NCBI RefSeq assembly: GCF_014201675.1
Contig: NZ_JACHEZ010000009.1
Coordinates: forward strand, 49,207-113,206
DNA from: Oceanithermus desulfurans
GTDB taxonomy: Bacteria; Deinococcota; Deinococci; Deinococcales; Marinithermaceae
Direction of reading: 5' to 3'
DNA length: 64,000 nucleotides
The notes beneath the pieces are model-generated. The model worked only from the letters and a program-made list of their open reading frames with translations. It had not been told where the DNA came from and made no database searches. Position numbers and translations under genes: made by a program. Positions 32,882-41,839 of this stretch are shown here, piece by piece (position 1 is the first letter of the stretch; each line of letters opens with the position of its first letter).

Positions 32882-33847
32882 ATGAGCCAGCTTCAGAACC
32901 TGCAGGAGTTGCCGCGCTTCAGCGACGGGCTTTCGTACCTGTACGTGGAGCACGCGGTGATCGAGCAGGAGGCGCGGGCGATCGCGGTATTTCGCGAGGA
33001 GGGCTCGGTGCTCGTACCCGTGGCCAATCTGGGCGTGCTGGCCCTGGGCCCTGGAACACGCATTACCCACGCCGCCGTGCGTACCCTGGCCGCCTCGGGT
33101 GTAAGCATCCTGTGGGTGGGTGAAGACTACGGCCGTTTTTATGCTCAGGGCTTGGGGGAAACCCGTTCCGCGCGCAGGCTGATGAAGCAGGCCCGCATAT
33201 GGGCGCACCCAAGGCTGCACATGGAGGTCGTGAGGCGTCTTTACCGCTACCGATTTCCCGAACCCCTACCCGACGACCTGACGCTCGACCAGCTCCGCGG
33301 CTACGAAGGGGTGCGCGTGCGTGACACCTACGCCCGTTTCAGCAAGGAAACAGGCGTGCCCTGGCATGGCCGCAACTACGACCGCAGCAACTGGGGTGCG
33401 GCCGATCCGGTGAACCGCGCACTTTCGGCAGCCTCGGCCTTCCTGTACGGAGTAGTTCATGCGGCCATTGTTTCTGCGGGATACAGTCCGGCACTCGGCT
33501 TTATCCACGTGGGCAAGCAGACCTCATTCGTCTACGACGTAGCCGATCTGTACAAGGCCGACACCACCATTCCCGCAGCGTTCTACACGGTGGCCGAGTC
33601 GGAACACAAGGTGGAAAGCCGGGTTCGCGCGCGGCTAAAGGAAACGCTCAGAGAACAAAAGGTCTTGCAGCGTGCGGTATCGGACGTGCACAGGCTGTTT
33701 ACGGGCTTGTCGAAAGAGCTGGATGCCGAAGGAGAAGAGGAACTGGACCCTCTGACCGCACTTTGGGACCCGTGCGGCGAAGTGGAAGGCGGCGTGGCTT
33801 ATGGTGGTGATCACCCTGGAGAAGGTGAGCCGGAGTCTGCGGGGTGA
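32882..33847 (+). CDS. cas1: CRISPR integrase Cas1 (type I-E)
   Basis: 321 residues. SYLYVEHAVIEQEARAIAVF marks the N-terminal beta domain. The catalytic core includes GWGAADPVNRALSAASAFLYG-like and AIVSAGYSPALGFIHVGKQTSFVYDVADLYK, with the metal-binding His and Asp. Cas1-Cas2 captures prespacers and inserts them at the first repeat. Starts 3 bp after cas6e and overlaps cas2 by 47 bp. Confidence 0.96.
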   Translation: MSQLQNLQELPRFSDGLSYLYVEHAVIEQEARAIAVFREEGSVLVPVANLGVLALGPGTRITHAAVRTLAASGVSILWVGEDYGRFYAQGLGETRSARRLMKQARIWAHPRLHMEVVRRLYRYRFPEPLPDDLTLDQLRGYEGVRVRDTYARFSKETGVPWHGRNYDRSNWGAADPVNRALSAASAFLYGVVHAAIVSAGYSPALGFIHVGKQTSFVYDVADLYKADTTIPAAFYTVAESEHKVESRVRARLKETLREQKVLQRAVSDVHRLFTGLSKELDAEGEEELDPLTALWDPCGEVEGGVAYGGDHPGEGEPESAG

Positions 33848-34196
33848 GCTGACCCGCTGGCTGGTGGAACTTGACACCGGTGTGTTCGTAGGGCGCGTCA
33901 GCGCACGCGTGCGCGAGCTGCTTTGGAAGAAGGTGGTGGAAAAGGCGGACGAAGGTCGTTGTACCATGGCCTGGAACACCGCCAATGAGCAAGGGTTTCG
34001 AATCCGAATTCACGGACACGAGGACCGGTGCGTACATACAATAGACGGTGTGGAGCTGGTGGCCGTGCGCAACGCCAAGTGGAAAAAGGTGTGGAATCAG
34101 CACCTGCGCTGGCTGAAACGGCGCGGCTTGGTCGAGGGCCCGGTCGGGGATCTTGACAAGAAAACCCTCGACCCTTCCGAGGGGTCGGGGCGGTAA
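33801..34196 (+). CDS. cas2: Cas2 (type I-E) with C-terminal extension
   Basis: 131 residues; the first ~97 form the usual Cas2e (MVVITLEKVSRSLRGELTRWLVELDTG, VGRVSARVRELLWKKV). The final ~25 residues (after the KRRGLVEG segment) exceed the usual length and are low in structure. Their DNA is what precedes the array: the stop lies only 20 bp before the first repeat. The extension may therefore be a by-product of the leader lying inside the reading frame. A 47-bp overlap with cas1 implies coupled translation. Confidence 0.93.
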   Translation: MVVITLEKVSRSLRGELTRWLVELDTGVFVGRVSARVRELLWKKVVEKADEGRCTMAWNTANEQGFRIRIHGHEDRCVHTIDGVELVAVRNAKWKKVWNQHLRWLKRRGLVEGPVGDLDKKTLDPSEGSGR

Positions 34197-34216
34197 ACTG
34201 TTCGAGGGAATCAAGT
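34153..34216 (+). promoter_or_regulatory. Probable CRISPR leader, overlapping the 3' end of cas2
   Basis: Contains TTGACA (34153-34158), an inverted repeat CGACCC-TTCCGA-GGGTCG-like (34169-34188) and a -10-like TAAACT (34193-34198) about 18 bp before the first repeat. The opposite array end carries the mutated repeat, so this is the leader side. The usual longer AT-rich leader is missing. Confidence 0.5.
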
Positions 34217-37200
34217 GTTTTCCCCGCGCATGCGGGGATGAACCGCTCCCCGCCGTCCCCAGGCGTCCAAAGCCCAAGTTTTCCCCGCGCATGCGGGGAT
34301 GAACCGCTCTACACGGGCACCGAGCCCAGCGTGGACGCGGTTTTCCCCGCGCATGCGGGGATGAACCGGCGCTCAGTACCAGCAGGTAGGCATCCCGCTA
34401 AGTTTTCCCCGCGCATGCGGGGATGAACCGACGCCGAAGCGCCGGGGCGGCTCGAAGCCGCCGTTTTCCCCGCGCATGCGGGGATGAACCGACGCCCTTC
34501 GAGATCAACGGCCTCATCGACGCTGTTTTCCCCGCGCATGCGGGGATGAACCGTGCGCGGGCTCGAGAACATCCGCGTGGAAGGCGTTTTCCCCGCGCAT
34601 GCGGGGATGAACCGGCCGCACTCCTCCTCGTCCCAGTCTTCCCAGTCGTTTTCCCCGCGCATGCGGGGATGAACCGAGCGGTGCAACACCCGGCGAGGCC
34701 GTAGAGCCGTTTTCCCCGCGCATGCGGGGATGAACCGAAGGTGTTCTCTGGGTTGGTGTAGAGCCGCCACGTTTTCCCCGCGCATGCGGGGATGAACCGG
34801 ACAGGTGCGCGAGCTGGATCAGGAGGCGCGGGTTTTCCCCGCGCATGCGGGGATGAACCGCCGCCCCGCGCCTGGTCGACCCGGCCATCCGCGTTTTCCC
34901 CGCGCATGCGGGGATGAACCGAGGTCGCCGATCTCGACGTCGACGGTCTTGAACGTTTTCCCCGCGCATGCGGGGATGAACCGTCGTACCGGGGCCCGTA
35001 GGAGGTAGCCGAGCCGTTTTCCCCGCGCATGCGGGGATGAACCGGTGCTCGCCCCGGCCCTCAAACTGCTCACGCCGTTTTCCCCGCGCATGCGGGGATG
35101 AACCGGCCCTGGCCGAGTACGAGGCCAAGCACCCCATGTTTTCCCCGCGCATGCGGGGATGAACCGTTTCCCCGGGCTGGGCATGCTCGGCCATGTAACG
35201 TTTTCCCCGCGCATGCGGGGATGAACCGGAGACGCGCGAGCTCCGGGCGGGCGAGTACCGTTTTCCCCGCGCATGCGGGGATGAACCGTCGCCACCCAGT
35301 CCAGACGTGGAACGTGTTACGTTTTCCCCGCGCATGCGGGGATGAACCGGCGCCGGTAAGCCCACTCTTCCAGGCGTCTACGTTTTCCCCGCGCATGCGG
35401 GGATGAACCGTAGGAGGGACCCTCGCGAAACTCCTGACGCCCCGTTTTCCCCGCGCATGCGGGGATGAACCGTTTACCGCCTTCTTAGTTACACCCGGCT
35501 CCGTGTTTTCCCCGCGCATGCGGGGATGAACCGCCCGGGTACCGCATCCGCTTCCGCGACCGGCACCGTTTTCCCCGCGCATGCGGGGATGAACCGAAGG
35601 AGGGGTAGACGATGTACCTCGTCTACCCGTTTTCCCCGCGCATGCGGGGATGAACCGACCCGGGCCGAGACCATCCGAGCCAACCTGAGTTTTCCCCGCG
35701 CATGCGGGGATGAACCGGTGACTACATCGTCCGCTACGACCCGCGCACGTTTTCCCCGCGCATGCGGGGATGAACCGTAAGCCCAAGGTGGACGGCCCCC
35801 GGGAGGTATGTTTTCCCCGCGCATGCGGGGATGAACCGGTTACGAATGTCATGGCCCTTCCGACCACGAACGTTTTCCCCGCGCATGCGGGGATGAACCG
35901 AGTGGCTCGAGCGGTTCGGTGGCAGCCCCAAAGTTTTCCCCGCGCATGCGGGGATGAACCGGAGGGAGTTTCGATCTTTGCTCCTGAGGAATCGTTTTCC
36001 CCGCGCATGCGGGGATGAACCGGCAACGCCCCAACACCCGCGAATGCGGTGAGCGTTTTCCCCGCGCATGCGGGGATGAACCGGTTCTTCGGCGCAGAGT
36101 TCGCCGTTACCGCCACGTTTTCCCCGCGCATGCGGGGATGAACCGATGGGCAACGTCATGCCGTCGGCTGTATCCATGTTTTCCCCGCGCATGCGGGGAT
36201 GAACCGGTATGCCTGGGTTTGATAGCTGGGTACAGACCGTTTTCCCCGCGCATGCGGGGATGAACCGTCGATGGTGACCGCAAACTCGCCACTTTCTGTG
36301 TTTTCCCCGCGCATGCGGGGATGAACCCCTACCGGCTACGATTGCCGTGAACACGGTTTCGTTTTCCCCGCGCATGCGGGGATGAACCGCGAGCTGCTGG
36401 ACGTGTCGCTGGTGCCCATCCGTTTTCCCCGCGCATGCGGGGATGAACCGCTACCGCCAGCGCCAAAGCGTCCGCCAGGTCAGTTTTCCCCGCGCATGCG
36501 GGGATGAACCGTTTGGGGATGCTGAAAGCCGTTACCACAGTCGGGTTTTCCCCGCGCATGCGGGGATGAACCGAGCGTTTTCTCACTCCAGGTCGCGCAG
36601 CACGCCGTTTTCCCCGCGCATGCGGGGATGAACCGACGTGGGCGGCGGCGTGGGTGCGGTTCCTGCGTTTTCCCCGCGCATGCGGGGATGAACCCGAGGG
36701 CCGTCACGGTTTCATCCTCCGCCCTCAGTTTTCCCCGCGCATGCGGGGATGAACCGCCACGTCACGAAAGGATTCGCGGGACTGCACGTTTTCCCCGCGC
36801 ATGCGGGGATGAACCGGGTTGAGGGCGGAGAGAACCCCGCGCACGCCCGTTTTCCCCGCGCATGCGGGGATGAACCGGTGATTGGCCCCGCCGTCGCCGG
36901 CCTCGGAGCGTTTTCCCCGCGCATGCGGGGATGAACCGACGCTGGGCGCGAGAAGGTGGAGGTCGTCATCGTTTTCCCCGCGCATGCGGGGATGAACCGG
37001 ATTTAAGGATTACGTGCAACTCATACAATCGGGTTTTCCCCGCGCATGCGGGGATGAACCAGGTGCCCTCGCCCATCGTCGTTTCCAACTACGTTTTCCC
37101 CGCGCATGCGGGGATGAACCGACGAGTTCCGGCAGCTCCCGCCGCGCCGCCTCGTTTTCCCCGCGCATGCGGGGATGAACCGGCATGGCTACCTTGCTGC

Positions 37201-37858
37201 CCGCTCACGCACATCGTTTTCCCCGCGCATGCGGGGATGAACCGGCAGGCTCGAGCGCCGTCAAGATCGGCGTCAGGTTTTCCCCGCGCATGCGGGGATG
37301 AACCGACCATCATCTGGGCATGCGCCTGGAAGGCGGTGGTTTTCCCCGCGCATGCGGGGATGAACCGGGCGGCGCGCCACGGCTTGAGGTCGCCCGTCAT
37401 GTTTTCCCCGCGCATGCGGGGATGAACCGACGTTGCCGTAGCTGGTGCGGATGGCCGTCACGTTTTCCCCGCGCATGCGGGGATGAACCGAGTGGGCGTT
37501 TTAGGGGGGAAGAGATGATGACGTTTTCCCCGCGCATGCGGGGATGAACCGTCGAAAAAGCGCCTCATTGACACGGCAAATAGTTTTCCCCGCGCATGCG
37601 GGGATGAACCCCCAGCGTACATTGTGCAGAAAATCCTGGCCGCCGTTTTCCCCGCGCATGCGGGGATGAACCGTCTGCATGTTGCTAGGAAGGGTAAATT
37701 GCGTAGGTTTTCCCCGCGCATGCGGGGATGAACCGGGCGCCACGAAGGCTATCATCGAAGGCGCGGACGTTTTCCCCGCGCATGCGGGGATGAACCGGTG
37801 CCGAACGAACGTCGCTGCTGATGAGCTGCGTTTTCCCCGCGCATGCGGGGATGAGCCG
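34217..37858 (+). CRISPR. Type I-E CRISPR array, 60 repeats and 59 spacers
   Basis: I counted 60 repeats of 29 bp. Each begins GTTTTCCCCGCGCATG, has the hairpin CCCCGC-GCAT-GCGGGG and ends GATGAACCG. Repeat starts are 60-63 bp apart, so spacers are 31-34 bp (mostly 32 or 33). The last repeat (37830-37858) ends GATGAGCCG and marks the old, leader-distal end. Four internal repeats differ only at the final base: 36300, 36667 and 37583 end in C, 37033 in A. No two spacers looked alike and I found no spacer matching the rest of the window by eye. Confidence 0.98.
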
Positions 37859-37888
37859 CTCGAGGCGCCCCAGCGCGCCCCGCGGAGA

Positions 37889-38059
37889 ATGCGCGACCGC
37901 CTGTATTGGGACTTTAGCCTACAAGTAGCCAAGCGAAAGACCGACCGCGGGAACATCCTCAGGGTGTATTTTCGCGAGGAATACGGCGTGGAGACGATTG
38001 TTTTAGTAATCACCGTCTACCGCACGCGCGGCTGGGGAAGGGGTAGAATGAGGCGATGA
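37889..38059 (+). pseudogene. DUF4258-like protein, 5'-truncated at the array end
   Basis: 56 residues from the ATG at 37889 (GGAG upstream): RDRLYWDFSLQVAKRK, then ILRVYFREEYGVETIVLVITVYRT. The strand pattern ending in VITVYRT resembles the C-terminal half of DUF4258-like small nuclease/toxin-type proteins, which usually have ~40 more N-terminal residues. The reading frame stays open upstream into the last CRISPR repeat, and LEAPQRAPRR just before the ATG looks like leftover coding sequence, so the gene seems cut by the array boundary. Its stop overlaps the next start (ATGA). Family call is by pattern only; a natural short protein is possible. Confidence 0.5.
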
Positions 38060-38280
38060 AGCTCGAATTCGATCAAGAAGCCGATGCGCTTTACCTGCGC
38101 CTCAAAGACGGTCGGGTCGTGGAAACCCGCGAGGTCCAGCGGGGCGTCTTCGTCGATTACAACCGGCTGGGAAACCCGATCGGAATCGAGGTTCTTGGCG
38201 TCAGCAAGTACACGAAGGGCGGGGAGTTGAAGCTGCCCGACAGGATTCTGCGCCTCGCCTACGCCACGAAGACGGCCTGA
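38056..38280 (+). CDS. DUF2283 protein
   Basis: 74 residues. KLEFDQEADALYLRLKDGRVVET, GVFVDYNRLGNPIGIEVLGVSK is the compact DUF2283 fold. These proteins frequently follow a DUF4258-like gene, in a pairing thought to be toxin-antitoxin-like. Here the start overlaps the stop of the truncated partner (ATGA). No DNA-binding motif is visible. Lies between the CRISPR array and a 22-bp palindrome. Confidence 0.85.
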   Translation: MKLEFDQEADALYLRLKDGRVVETREVQRGVFVDYNRLGNPIGIEVLGVSKYTKGGELKLPDRILRLAYATKTA

Positions 38281-38306
38281 TCGGCCCTCACTCTTGAACC
38301 CCGCGC

Positions 38307-38328
38307 GTAAACCCCGCGCGGGGTTTAC
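38307..38328. terminator. 22-bp perfect palindrome GTAAACCCCGC/GCGGGGTTTAC
   Basis: No loop and no long T run, 26 bp after the DUF2283 stop and 52 bp before the next start. Either a terminator or an operator for the gene at 38381. The left half repeats at 38296-38307 (GAACCCCGCGCG). Confidence 0.45.
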
Positions 38329-38380
38329 TGTAGCGTCTCCGACCTCGCCCCGTTAACGCTGGGGGCGTGAAGGAGGCGTT

Positions 38381-39061
38381 ATGGCACAAACGTTAGCGCT
38401 GGGCGGGATCTCTACGCAGACCGTCCAGAAAGCCGCGGGCGAGTTCTCCAAGCCGGAAGGCTACGGGGCGGTGCTCGGGGCGGGCGCCGCTGTGGCGCTC
38501 GAAAAGCTGCTCTTTAGCTCGATGCGCGGCCTCTTCGGGTACGCCATCGAGAAGGACGGCCGCACCGTCTACGTGGCCCCCGAAGCGAGCGGCAATCCCG
38601 ACCCCGAGAACCCGCTGGAGATTGCTCCGATCATGCGGCTACTGGCAAAGACGGGCCTGGCCCTCGCGGGCGCGTCCGTCTACATCGGCCCGAAGGACAA
38701 GATGGCGAAGTTCGCCGGCCTCGGCACCATGGCCGTCGCCGGCTTCCACGTCGCCGAAGACCTGCTCGCGCTCGTGGGCGTCGAGCTCCAATTTCCCCGC
38801 GCATGCAGGGATGAACCTACTCCTCGCCGCTCCCTCGTAGGCGGGAGCCTGTTTATCCCGTGCATGCGGCAGTGGACCGCAGGGACGCGCCGCCCAGCGG
38901 GTCATGCCGGTCTTCCCCGGGCATACCGGATGGAGCCGCACCCCAGCATCGTTGCCAACCCGGTTCGCCCGGATCACGAAGCCGGGCAGGCGGCCAATCC
39001 GCCCCAAGCGCCCCGAAAGCGGCCGGGCCCGGCGGCGTTTCCCGAACCGCCACGTTTGTGA
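38381..39061 (+). CDS. Small Gly/Ala-rich membrane-type protein fused to a decayed CRISPR array
   Basis: Starts at the ATG at 38381 with AGGAGG 5 bp upstream. Residues 1-136 are a plausible protein with hydrophobic Gly/Ala-rich segments (GAVLGAGAAVALEKLLF, LAKTGLALAGASVYIGP, FAGLGTMAVAGFHVAEDLLALVG). From residue ~137 the frame reads through three decayed CRISPR repeats and their spacers (FPRACRDEP is the translated repeat) and stops at 39061. The last ~90 residues are thus not of protein origin; the original 3' end is lost. The function is not recognised; compact membrane proteins like this are frequent in viruses and plasmids, which is a guess here. Confidence 0.55.
   Translation: MAQTLALGGISTQTVQKAAGEFSKPEGYGAVLGAGAAVALEKLLFSSMRGLFGYAIEKDGRTVYVAPEASGNPDPENPLEIAPIMRLLAKTGLALAGASVYIGPKDKMAKFAGLGTMAVAGFHVAEDLLALVGVELQFPRACRDEPTPRRSLVGGSLFIPCMRQWTAGTRRPAGHAGLPRAYRMEPHPSIVANPVRPDHEAGQAANPPQAPRKRPGPAAFPEPPRL
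38790..38938 (+). CRISPR. Fossil CRISPR array, three decayed repeats
   Basis: Repeat relics at 38790-38818 (AATTTCCCCGCGCATGCAGG...), 38851-38879 (GTTTATCCCGTGCATGCGGC...) and 38910-38938 (GTCTTCCCCGGGCATACCGG...). They match the 29-bp repeat of the active array at 25, 24 and 22 positions or so by eye, and their starts are 61 and 59 bp apart, the normal repeat-spacer period. Decay increases away from the active array. No clear fourth copy follows. Confidence 0.85.
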
Positions 39062-39089
39062 CGCGGTTGTGACGCGGCCGGTGCATCCT
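39056..39089 (+). promoter_or_regulatory. PhoB/OmpR-type direct-repeat box and -10, site 1
   Basis: TTGTGAC (39056-39062), 4 bp, TTGTGAC (39067-39073), 10 bp, then CATCCT (39084-39089). The 11-bp period and 10-bp gap to the -10 match class II sites of PhoB-like activators. The identical layout occurs at 58819-58852. Confidence 0.6.
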
Positions 39090-39105
39090 GAGGCTGGAGG
39101 TCATC

Positions 39106-40077
39106 ATGGCGCACAGGCTCATGCTCGTCATGGTAGCGGCCGCATGGCTGATGCTGGCGCTGGGAGGCTGCGGCGGCGCGCCGCCCCCTCCGGACGAAAC
39201 CCCGCCCACGGTGCTCTTCACCGAGCCCGCCGATGGGGCGCGCGGCGTGCTCAAAGACGTGGTGCTCAAGGTGCACTTCAGCGAACCCATGGACCCAAGC
39301 TGCACCGAGGACGCCTACGGCTCCTACGACGCGGGATTGCAACCCGGTGAGGTGACCTTTAGCTGGCCGGACGCGCAAACGCTGGTCATCACCCCGAACG
39401 ACCCGCTCGCCTACAGCGACGACGCGAACGACAAGGTCTACACCTTCACCATCCACAAGACCGCCTGCGACCTTGCGGGCAACCCCCTGCCCGCGCAAAC
39501 CGTGGTGCGCTTCTACGTGCTGCGCAAGCTACAGGGCACCCTCACCAGCGAAGCCGCGATCGACGGTTACGTCTTCAACACCGGCCGCGTGGACACCGCC
39601 GGGCGGGACCTGGGCGCGGGCGACGGTCCGAACGGGGAGTACGCCCACGCCTTCCTTTCGTTCGACCTGAGCCAGCTCAACCCCGACCCCGTCGAAATCG
39701 TCACCTCCCAGCTTTCGCTCACCAAGGAGCTGGTCATGGGCCACCCCAGCCAGAACCTGGGCGACCTGCTCGTCGAACACGTCTACTTCGGCCCCAGCCT
39801 GAGCCGCCTGGGCGCCAGGGCGCTCGAGCTCGCGCCGCTCACGCCCGACCCTCCCTGCGCGTTCACCGACGTTTCCCGCTCACTCTTCCTCTGCTGGAAG
39901 GCCGTGGCCGTGCAGGACGACGTGGACCACTGGCTCGAGCGCAACGGACGCAGCCAGTTCCGCCTCCGCTTCGCCATCCACACCGACGGCAACGGCTCCG
40001 AAGACTCGGTCATGTTCTACTCGGGCGACGACGCGAGCCGTCCCCCCACCCTCGAGGTCGTGTACTACGGCCCCTAA
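39106..40077 (+). CDS. Lipoprotein with an Ig-like (Big_5/SbsA) domain
   Basis: 323 residues. The signal (AAAWLMLALGGC-like) ends in a lipobox cysteine. The DETPPTVLFTEPADGARGVLKDVVLKVHFSEPMD segment starts a bacterial Ig-like domain of SbsA type (to ~residue 135). The rest resembles jellyroll modules seen in DNRLRE/TIGR-type cell-surface proteins (AHAFLSFDLSQLN, LEVVYYGP at the end). Likely anchored in the outer membrane or exposed. AGGCTGGAGG upstream gives an RBS. Controlled by the TTGTGAC direct-repeat box just upstream. Confidence 0.7.
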   Translation: MAHRLMLVMVAAAWLMLALGGCGGAPPPPDETPPTVLFTEPADGARGVLKDVVLKVHFSEPMDPSCTEDAYGSYDAGLQPGEVTFSWPDAQTLVITPNDPLAYSDDANDKVYTFTIHKTACDLAGNPLPAQTVVRFYVLRKLQGTLTSEAAIDGYVFNTGRVDTAGRDLGAGDGPNGEYAHAFLSFDLSQLNPDPVEIVTSQLSLTKELVMGHPSQNLGDLLVEHVYFGPSLSRLGARALELAPLTPDPPCAFTDVSRSLFLCWKAVAVQDDVDHWLERNGRSQFRLRFAIHTDGNGSEDSVMFYSGDDASRPPTLEVVYYGP

Positions 40078-40114
40078 ACCTTTCCATAGGTTTAGTTAAA
40101 GTAAAGTAATACCT

Positions 40115-40858
40115 ATGCTTTGGTTAACCATTGGAGTGCTGCTCGTCGTCCTGGTGCTTTACTTCATCGCCGAGAGCGCCCGCAAGACCACGCTTACCAT
40201 GCTGAAGGGCGCAAACGCCGTGCGCGAACTCCCCTTTCCCGTCGGTGACGGCTTCGTCGCCGCCTACCGGCAGGCCGACGCCTGGGCGGTGGAGCACGGC
40301 TACCACCGGCGCGAGATCGTTCACTTCTCCCTGGTTTCCGAAGAAGACCTGGTTCGCACCCACGGCCACGCCGACCCCGACGGCAGCCCCTGGTGGGTCA
40401 AATCGGCCTTCTGGTGGCACCCCGAAAAGCGCTGCGTCTACTCCATCACCGAGGCAGAGGGCAAGGTCTTCCACGACTTCGACACCGCCTTCGGGCGCGA
40501 GCCCGGGCGGCCCGAGTACGAATTGACTACCTCCAACCACCCCGACGGCGCGGTGGTGCCACGTCCGCCCCGGTTCCCCGCGCAGGTCTTCCCCGGCAAG
40601 GGCGCAGGCGAGCTCGAGGCCCTGCACGAGAAGGCCTCCCACTGGATCCGTGAACAGACCGGCCTGGAGCCGCTCGAGCCGGGCGACACCCTCGCGCACG
40701 TCCGCCGCCACCTGCGCGTCCACGCCGAACACACCCTGGCCCACCCCCTGTGGCACCTGCGCTTCTACCTCTGGCACCTGAGCAAGGGCCGGCGGCTCAA
40801 CCGGCCCGTCCGGGAGCTCTACCAAGGCCGCATCCCCGGTGAAAGCCACAAAGCATAA
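40115..40858 (+). CDS. Membrane-anchored protein of unknown function
   Basis: 247 residues. One N-terminal membrane helix (LWLTIGVLLVVLVLYFIAE) is followed by a soluble domain with many Trp/His/Arg residues (HREIVHFSLVSEEDLVRTHG, GSPWWVKSAFWWHPEKRC, HPLWHLRFYLWHLSKGRR). No family is recognised. The upstream region is AT-rich with inverted ATAGGT...ACCTAT, and a TAAAGT 7 bp before the ATG. Monocistronic. Confidence 0.6.
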   Translation: MLWLTIGVLLVVLVLYFIAESARKTTLTMLKGANAVRELPFPVGDGFVAAYRQADAWAVEHGYHRREIVHFSLVSEEDLVRTHGHADPDGSPWWVKSAFWWHPEKRCVYSITEAEGKVFHDFDTAFGREPGRPEYELTTSNHPDGAVVPRPPRFPAQVFPGKGAGELEALHEKASHWIREQTGLEPLEPGDTLAHVRRHLRVHAEHTLAHPLWHLRFYLWHLSKGRRLNRPVRELYQGRIPGESHKA

Positions 40859-41336
40859 GGTCGCTTAAGCGCGCTGGCGATGTCAGCCGGATCCGCGGTG
40901 AGAACCGCCGGGTTCTTCTCGATTTCGGCACGGTCTCACCCGCACTTGCGGCATGGTCATACTCACTGGGGTTCTTTGCGACATCAGGAAGCCGTGCGGG
41001 AAGCAGGCCGCCTGCACCCGCGGGTCCCCGTATCCCGCTCTGCTCGTCCGGAGAGAGGAGTCGGGCCGTCGCCGCAGGCAAGCACACCACGAATTTCGCG
41101 CAACCCGGAACCACGTCGAGCGCTCGACCCACGGGTGGCAGAGGACGCCAGAACGACCTGCGCCGTCAACGGGGCTCGCGAGACCGTAATCTTTTCGCTT
41201 GGCCGATCAAGGCCCGACGCTACGGCATTGGTTCCACGGGTAAGGGGACGCGGTGGATACCGCTCCGGAAGAGGGCCCGCAGCCCCCTACCAAAGCGGTG
41301 GCTGCGTTGCCCCGTCCAGACCAGAAAGTTCTGCGA
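40859..41336. other. 478-bp stretch with no credible gene
   Basis: Only short overlapping frames with no recognisable protein. Composition differs from nearby genes (more even codon positions), as in decayed coding or intergenic DNA. No repeat family recognised. Confidence 0.5.
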
Positions 41337-41672
41337 CTACGGAAGCGCAGCGATTGCGTACAGGGCCAGCAACCCCGAAGTAAATCCGGCCCAGGCCACG
41401 CGCCGATGCCAGCGAGGGCGCATCCAGGCCACGAGCGCCAGCAACACCATAGCGGCATAGGCTGCGAGCTTGAGGTGAAACAGCCCCTGGCTCAGCAGAT
41501 CGGGTCGGCTGCTGAAGAGCAGGTGCCCGCCGGTCAGCAACATGGCTGCCGCCGAAACCAGACCAAACGCCACGAGCCATCCGGTACGATTGCCGTGAGC
41601 CAGCACAAACCACCCACCGACCCAGACAGCGGCAAAAGCAAGGTGTAGAAAGAGAATCATTTGCATATCCAT
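41337..41672 (-). CDS. Small four-helix membrane protein
   Basis: About 111 residues from the ATG at 41672 (alternatives 41666, 41660). Four hydrophobic helices: ILFLHLAFAAVWVGGWFVL, GWLVAFGLVSAAAMLLTGG, FHLKLAAYAAMVLLALVAW, VAWAGFTSGLLALYAIAAL. The HLAFAAVWVGG motif resembles CopD/DUF2269-type proteins, as does the unrelated-locus protein at 46844. No metal-binding motif is clear. Divergent from the ClC gene. Confidence 0.6.
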   Translation of the reverse strand: MDMQMILFLHLAFAAVWVGGWFVLAHGNRTGWLVAFGLVSAAAMLLTGGHLLFSSRPDLLSQGLFHLKLAAYAAMVLLALVAWMRPRWHRRVAWAGFTSGLLALYAIAALP

Positions 41673-41839
41673 TATGGTTCGTATGCTACTCCGGACCCTC
41701 TCTCTTCGCAAGCCACGTCCGGCTCCGGCCCAAAAAGGCCGGTTGGACTTGGGGCTCGAAGTCCGCAAAGTTCGCGTAGATGAGCTTTTAGGACGCCCGT
41801 CCGCGCGGGGCGGTGCTAGGGTGGAAAGGGAGGCCCGGT

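Noticed and set aside
34238..37547. Many open frames inside the CRISPR array with repeated motifs such as FPRACGDEP or VHPRMRGEN
   Set aside because: They are translations of the 29-bp repeat in different frames on both strands, not genes.
34217..37858. Spacers targeting other parts of this window
   Set aside because: No match was found by eye; a proper alignment search was not possible.
38971..39060. A fourth and fifth decayed CRISPR repeat
   Set aside because: Only scattered matches (for example TTTCCCG near 39038) at roughly the right spacing; not better than chance.
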